Of a stretch of 64,000 bases of DNA, positions 63,463 to 64,000 are shown one piece after another. The position numbers and the translations under genes are program-made. This DNA is from JACVRW01 sp963746825 (GTDB taxonomy: Bacteria; Actinomycetota; Thermoleophilia; Solirubrobacterales; Thermoleophilaceae): assembly GCA_963746825.1 (NCBI GenBank), contig CAVVCU010000018.1, positions 193,609 to 257,608 of the forward strand, in the 5' to 3' direction. The notes under the pieces were generated by a model. The model was not told the origin of the DNA and searched no databases. It saw only the letters and a list, made by a program, of their open reading frames with translations. Within the stretch, counting starts at the first letter, position 1. Each line of letters opens with the position of its first letter.

Positions 63463-64000
63463 ATGACCGAGACCAACACCCAGAACCCCGGCAGCGCTCC
63501 ACGGGGGCGCGTGTCGTTCTGCTCGTATCCGGCGCGGTGGCCGGCCTAGTCGCGGTAGGCCTGATCGCCCTCGGCGGCTTCGCCCTGTGGGGCGAGAGTC
63601 GAGAAGGACGAGGACGGGTATCTCAGCACCGACAGTCACCGCTTCGCGGCAAGCACCCACGCGCTCGCCACGGACAACCTGGAGATGGACCTCGACGGCG
63701 TCGAGGGCCTGGTCGCACACCGGACCTGGGTCAGGTCCGGCCTACGGGTCACGCCGCAGTCCGGCGAGCCGGTGTTCGTGGGCGTCGCCCGCACCCAGGA
63801 GCTGTCCGCGTACCTCGCCGGGGTCGCCCCACACCAAGGTCACCGATCTGAGCTACGAGCCGTTCAAAGCCGAGTACAGCCCCCAGGGCGGCGAGCGCAA
63901 GCCCGCCCCGCCTGCCGGGGAGCGGATCTGGGCTGCGTCCACGGAGGGCGCGGGATCCCAGACGCTGAACTGGAAGGTCAAGGAAGGAGACTGGTCGGTG
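63463..64000 (+). pseudogene. Membrane-anchored hypothetical protein, partial, frame broken
   Basis: The gene starts at ATG 63463 behind AGAAGGAAG and leaves the window at the right edge. Pieces in different frames read MTETNTQNPGSAPRG, then VSGAVAGLVAVGLIALGGFAL (one membrane helix), DEDGYLSTDSHRFAAST, SGEPVFVGVARTQELSAYL and GSQTLNWKVKEGDWSV. From general knowledge this is an actinobacterial membrane protein family with an extracellular beta-rich domain; no function known. At least three frame changes occur in 538 bases. Confidence 0.55.

Noticed and set aside
63400..63720. Minus-strand frame of 106 codons at the right end
   Set aside because: It has no domain and lies across the start of the plus-strand membrane protein gene, which has a ribosome site and a membrane helix.

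Overview
The window is a very GC-rich stretch of tightly packed genes with many GTG and TTG starts and frequent 4-bp start/stop overlaps. The proteins look actinobacterial: zinc-type L28, a GCS2-family ligase, a DUF4242 protein, two PMT/GT39 membrane transferases plus a related membrane protein, and the order rpmB-fakA-like-recG-rsmD-coaD. A deep-branching actinobacterium such as a member of Thermoleophilia/Solirubrobacterales fits best; that placement is inference. No rRNA, tRNA, CRISPR array or insertion sequence was seen, and no gene-free stretch exceeds 300 bases.

Layout. 1-1.1 kb: end of priA and def. 1.1-6.6 kb (minus): one catabolic operon of a PfkB sugar kinase, an FbaB/LsrF-type aldolase, a Gfo/Idh/MocA dehydrogenase and a polar-amino-acid-type ABC importer. 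6.7-14.2 kb: DsbA-like protein, GIY-YIG protein, flavin amine oxidase, malate synthase, EttA, GCS2 ligase, DUF4242 protein. 14.2-22.6 kb: a 2-hydroxyacid oxidation island, with lctP-glcD-glcE-glcF facing away from lutA and a fused lutB-lutC. Malate synthase nearby can consume the glyoxylate formed by glycolate oxidase. 22.8-26.0 kb: DapA-like aldolase, fmt, zinc ribbon protein, hotdog-like protein, peroxiredoxin. 26.0-47.2 kb: a large cell-envelope glycan locus with a flippase, methyltransferases, a GT2 transferase, GT39-like membrane proteins, a UGM-like flavoprotein, a YbhN-type protein, two sulfatase-fold enzymes, secreted GH2 and GH6-like proteins and a conserved DPGSGS microprotein. 47.3-51.7 kb: riboflavin operon ribD-ribE-ribBA-ribH followed by a coupled threonine aldolase. 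51.7-57.7 kb: housekeeping genes rpmB, fakA-like, recG, rsmD, coaD, a coiled-coil protein and a P-loop protein. 57.7-64 kb: GST, small proteins, an amino acid permease, a large LuxR-type ATPase regulator and a membrane protein.

Sequence quality. Many genes are interrupted by isolated single-base shifts after which the reading frame resumes with normal family sequence: ettA, lctP (two), the Tat-exported sulfatase-fold gene, the GH6-like gene and ribBA (two), plus a damaged ribH start. The last 5 kb is much worse. Scattered assembly or read errors are the simplest explanation for the isolated ones. The cluster at the right end could be error or true decay.

Points of most interest: a probable kinase-like/methyltransferase fusion next to the DPGSGS microprotein; a Tat-exported sulfatase-fold enzyme with Thr in place of the formylglycine Cys; a GH6-like protein lacking the usual base residue; the LutB-LutC fusion; and a shared dyad motif found upstream of two divergent gene pairs at the right end.
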